Shown piece after piece: positions 62,100 to 64,000 of a stretch of 64,000 nucleotides of DNA. Origin of the DNA: Morella rubra (Eukaryota > Streptophyta > Magnoliopsida > Fagales > Myricaceae); NCBI GenBank assembly GCA_003952965.2, contig CM025852.1, forward strand, positions 26,763,457 through 26,827,456. The letters are read 5' to 3'. Both the position numbers and the translations under genes were made by a program. The notes under the pieces are model-generated. The model ran no database searches and was not told the origin of the DNA. It saw only the letters and a list, made by a program, of their open reading frames with translations. Position 1 is the first letter of the stretch. Each line of letters opens with the position of its first letter.

Positions 62100-63180
62100 T
62101 CTATGTGCCGCCGTTGACCTTTTCTTGTGGTTCACACTTTTTATTTTTATTTTTTTATTCTTGAATACGTAGTAGATCGATCAATTATAAAGAATCGGAA
62201 AATTGTGCTCATCTACGTCGTGTGATAATATCCATAAAATTTCTATAGAAGAGGAGCCAAGAATGCAATCAAAAGAGGTCAAACTCTTAAGAGAAAATAA
62301 TAATAATAAATTTTTTATCAAATAATAGAAAAAAATATCTTAGAGTTAAAAAAATTAAAAAATAGAGATTAAAAATACTAAAAATATCTCCCATAAGAAA
62401 AAAAAATTGCTGCATAAAATTGCTAGAAGATCGCTGAAAAAAGATACCAAAAGTTCGTTGGGGTAATGTCGAACAGGGTGTCGAAAAAGTTCGAGGGACG
62501 ATGTCAGATGGAGGCACTAAAAGGCCATAGAGAATATGCTAGAAGTTCATTGGAATGATGTAGAATGAGCACCAGAAGGCCTAAAAAAGATAAACAAAAG
62601 TCGGTTATAATGTTGTCGAAATTGCCTCAGAACTATATTCGGAACTAAACTAGGCCGAATTGGAGTAAGCCTGGAGTTGAACTAGGCTAGACGCGGTATT
62701 GTCTGGATTAGGCTTGAACTAAGCCAAATTGGACCTAAATTAGGTCAAGCTAGTCCAACAAAAGTGTTGGCAAGCCTGAGCCATAAGAACGAAATGACTG
62801 TGATACAATATTAAAATTAAAATATAAAAAAAAATAATTTAGACTAAGAGAGAGAAAAAAGAAAAGAGAGACATAAAATTTAAGTAATTCTGTCCATAAA
62901 CTTACATCTATTGTGAAAGACCTAACATATAGAGCATACTTGTATATTCACTGGTATAAGAATGAAATTATAAAAGTTGCTTCATTTAGAAATTTTTGAC
63001 TACAAGAGTTTGCGTTGCTTTAGGATTCTAAGAAATTTTTGTAAAGTGGTTTATTTTATTTTTTTTAAGAAAAAATTATTTCCTATTGGCGTACCAGTAG
63101 GTCGTGCATGACTTAAAGATGAAAAAGAGCAGAGCAAAGATGAAAAAGACATCAGAAGAATGCCCATTCTAAAGCTGAAA
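62100..63180. other. AT-rich, repeat-like intergenic DNA
   Basis: No gene seen. A stretch at 62630-62760 repeats variants of AACTAGGCC / GGATTAGGC / AAATTAGGTC, typical of degenerate satellite-like or retroelement-derived sequence. Confidence 0.45.
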
Positions 63181-63184
63181 AATA

Positions 63185-63418
63185 GCCCAACTTGGTACCG
63201 TCCAATTACACGTAACGACAATTGTGTAGGAGCCCAACTTGGAACCGTGAAATTAAGCATAACGAAAACGACATTCTTTTCAATTTCAACGACAAAAGGG
63301 CCCAACTTGGACCCTTGACACCGTCAAATTAAAGGTAACGAAAACTGCGTAGGACCCAAACTTGGCACCGTGAAATTAAACAAAACGAAAACGACATCCT
63401 TTTTCACTTTCAACGACT
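63185..63418. repeat. Tandem repeat of CCCAACTTGG units, organised as two A-B dimers
   Basis: Four units begin with CCCAACTTGG or CCCAAACTTGG at 63186, 63233, 63301 and 63355. Units 1 and 3 share the GTAACGA...TGTAGGA / GCGTAGGA ending. Units 2 and 4 share ACCGTGAAATTAA, then AACGAAAACGACAT and a TTTCAACGAC ending. The higher-order period is therefore about 115-120 bp, repeated twice. Confidence 0.8.
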
Positions 63419-63419
63419 C

Positions 63420-64000
63420 ACATCAGCGACGTGCCAAACGGGCCCAATCTCTCCAAGTTGACATGGGCCGAAACATCATCTGACTCATCACCTGAGGCTG
63501 TAATCCATCGGCAAGCGCTTGATACAGACGGAAGTTGATCTCTGATATGACCAGGAATTTATTGCCTACAAATTAAATCGGCTTGTGATGTAAAAAGGAC
63601 GTCCTTCTGTACGGTAGAGTGGCATTGACTTTTGTAATGTCAAATATTTAAAATTAAAAAAAAAAAAAAAGACGAAAAGACGAAAAGACTGATTCCATGC
63701 CTAAATTTGTTGCCCCCCAGATATATTTTGAAGTGATTGAAAAATATTTGCAGAAATATTGGAGTTTGCGTGTGAGAGGGAATCTGATCTAACAGTTCAA
63801 CAGTGACGACTAGCAAAGTGGGTGATCAATATATTATATATACATATATATTAGAAGAATATTCTAAGATACTGCGTTCTAACATTTGATTTATAAACTA
63901 ATTAAGGGACAGCTTGTTTTGCTGTAAAGTAATTTTTTTTTATGCAAAGCAGTTTTAAATACACAGGTTATGTTTGGTTTGGTTTTAAAAAAATTTCAAA
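63420..64000. other. AT-rich window end
   Basis: Nothing recognisable. The last 20 bases (GGTTATGTTTGGTTTGG) resemble the left end of the GTTTGGTT class of plant MITEs and may be an element cut by the window edge. Confidence 0.35.

Noticed and set aside
62287-62517. Minus-strand open frame rich in Phe/Leu/Ile
   Set aside because: Low-complexity AT-rich translation, no domain, no splice or promoter context.

Overview
This is a nuclear genome segment from a flowering plant, almost certainly a eudicot. The evidence is intron-rich genes with plant GT-AG (and some GC-AG) introns, long AT-rich intergenic stretches full of small non-autonomous transposons, telo-box/TGGGCC-type promoters on translation genes, and protein sequences that read directly as plant families. 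There is no bacterial or viral gene content, no CRISPR array, and no rRNA or tRNA gene that I could recognise.

Layout. 1-17.3 kb is a compact housekeeping block: eEF1B beta/delta-type exchange factor (+, 1805-3675), a STEEP1-like/UPF0235 fusion protein (+, 4737-7999), ribosomal protein L17/uL22 (-, 8848-11373) and, divergently from it, the SWI/SNF subunit SNF12/BAF60 (+, 12415-14746). 17.3-36.5 kb is a recent tandem segmental duplication of about 8-9 kb. Each unit carries one intronless CYP94-type cytochrome P450 (-, 18087-19640 and -, 27723-29279) and the 3' exons of a small gene with a DDA1-like segment and a SAP motif. Only the distal unit keeps the first exon of that gene (intact gene -, 34677-38262); the other copy (24762-26484) has no first exon or promoter. 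The two units differ by at least seven transposon-like insertions, each in only one unit, so the empty sites can be read directly. One insertion, an 845-bp hAT-type element with a perfect 8-bp target duplication, lies 90 bp upstream of the start codon of P450 copy 2.

39-48.4 kb holds the SnRK1 gamma subunit gene KING1 (+, 39862-43568) and the exocyst gene EXO70F1 (-, 46393-48342). 51.9-57.7 kb holds a head-to-head pair, a COMMD9-like gene (-, 51917-53230) and snurportin-1 (+, 53700-57688). 57.9-60.3 kb contains three decayed copies of an unrecognised gene family, two arranged as a roughly 350-bp-arm inverted repeat that could make a long hairpin RNA. 60.6-64 kb is repeat-rich with no confident intact gene.

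The genes do not form one pathway; this is ordinary plant gene order. The points worth a second look are the duplication and its breakpoint (foldback plus templated filler), four GC-AG introns at three loci (one duplicated), two ~330-375-bp local tandem duplications inside genes that differ almost only by small deletions (real or assembly artefact), and the inverted-repeat locus. All exon borders were placed by eye from splice signals, reading-frame continuity and remembered family sequences; no alignment was run.
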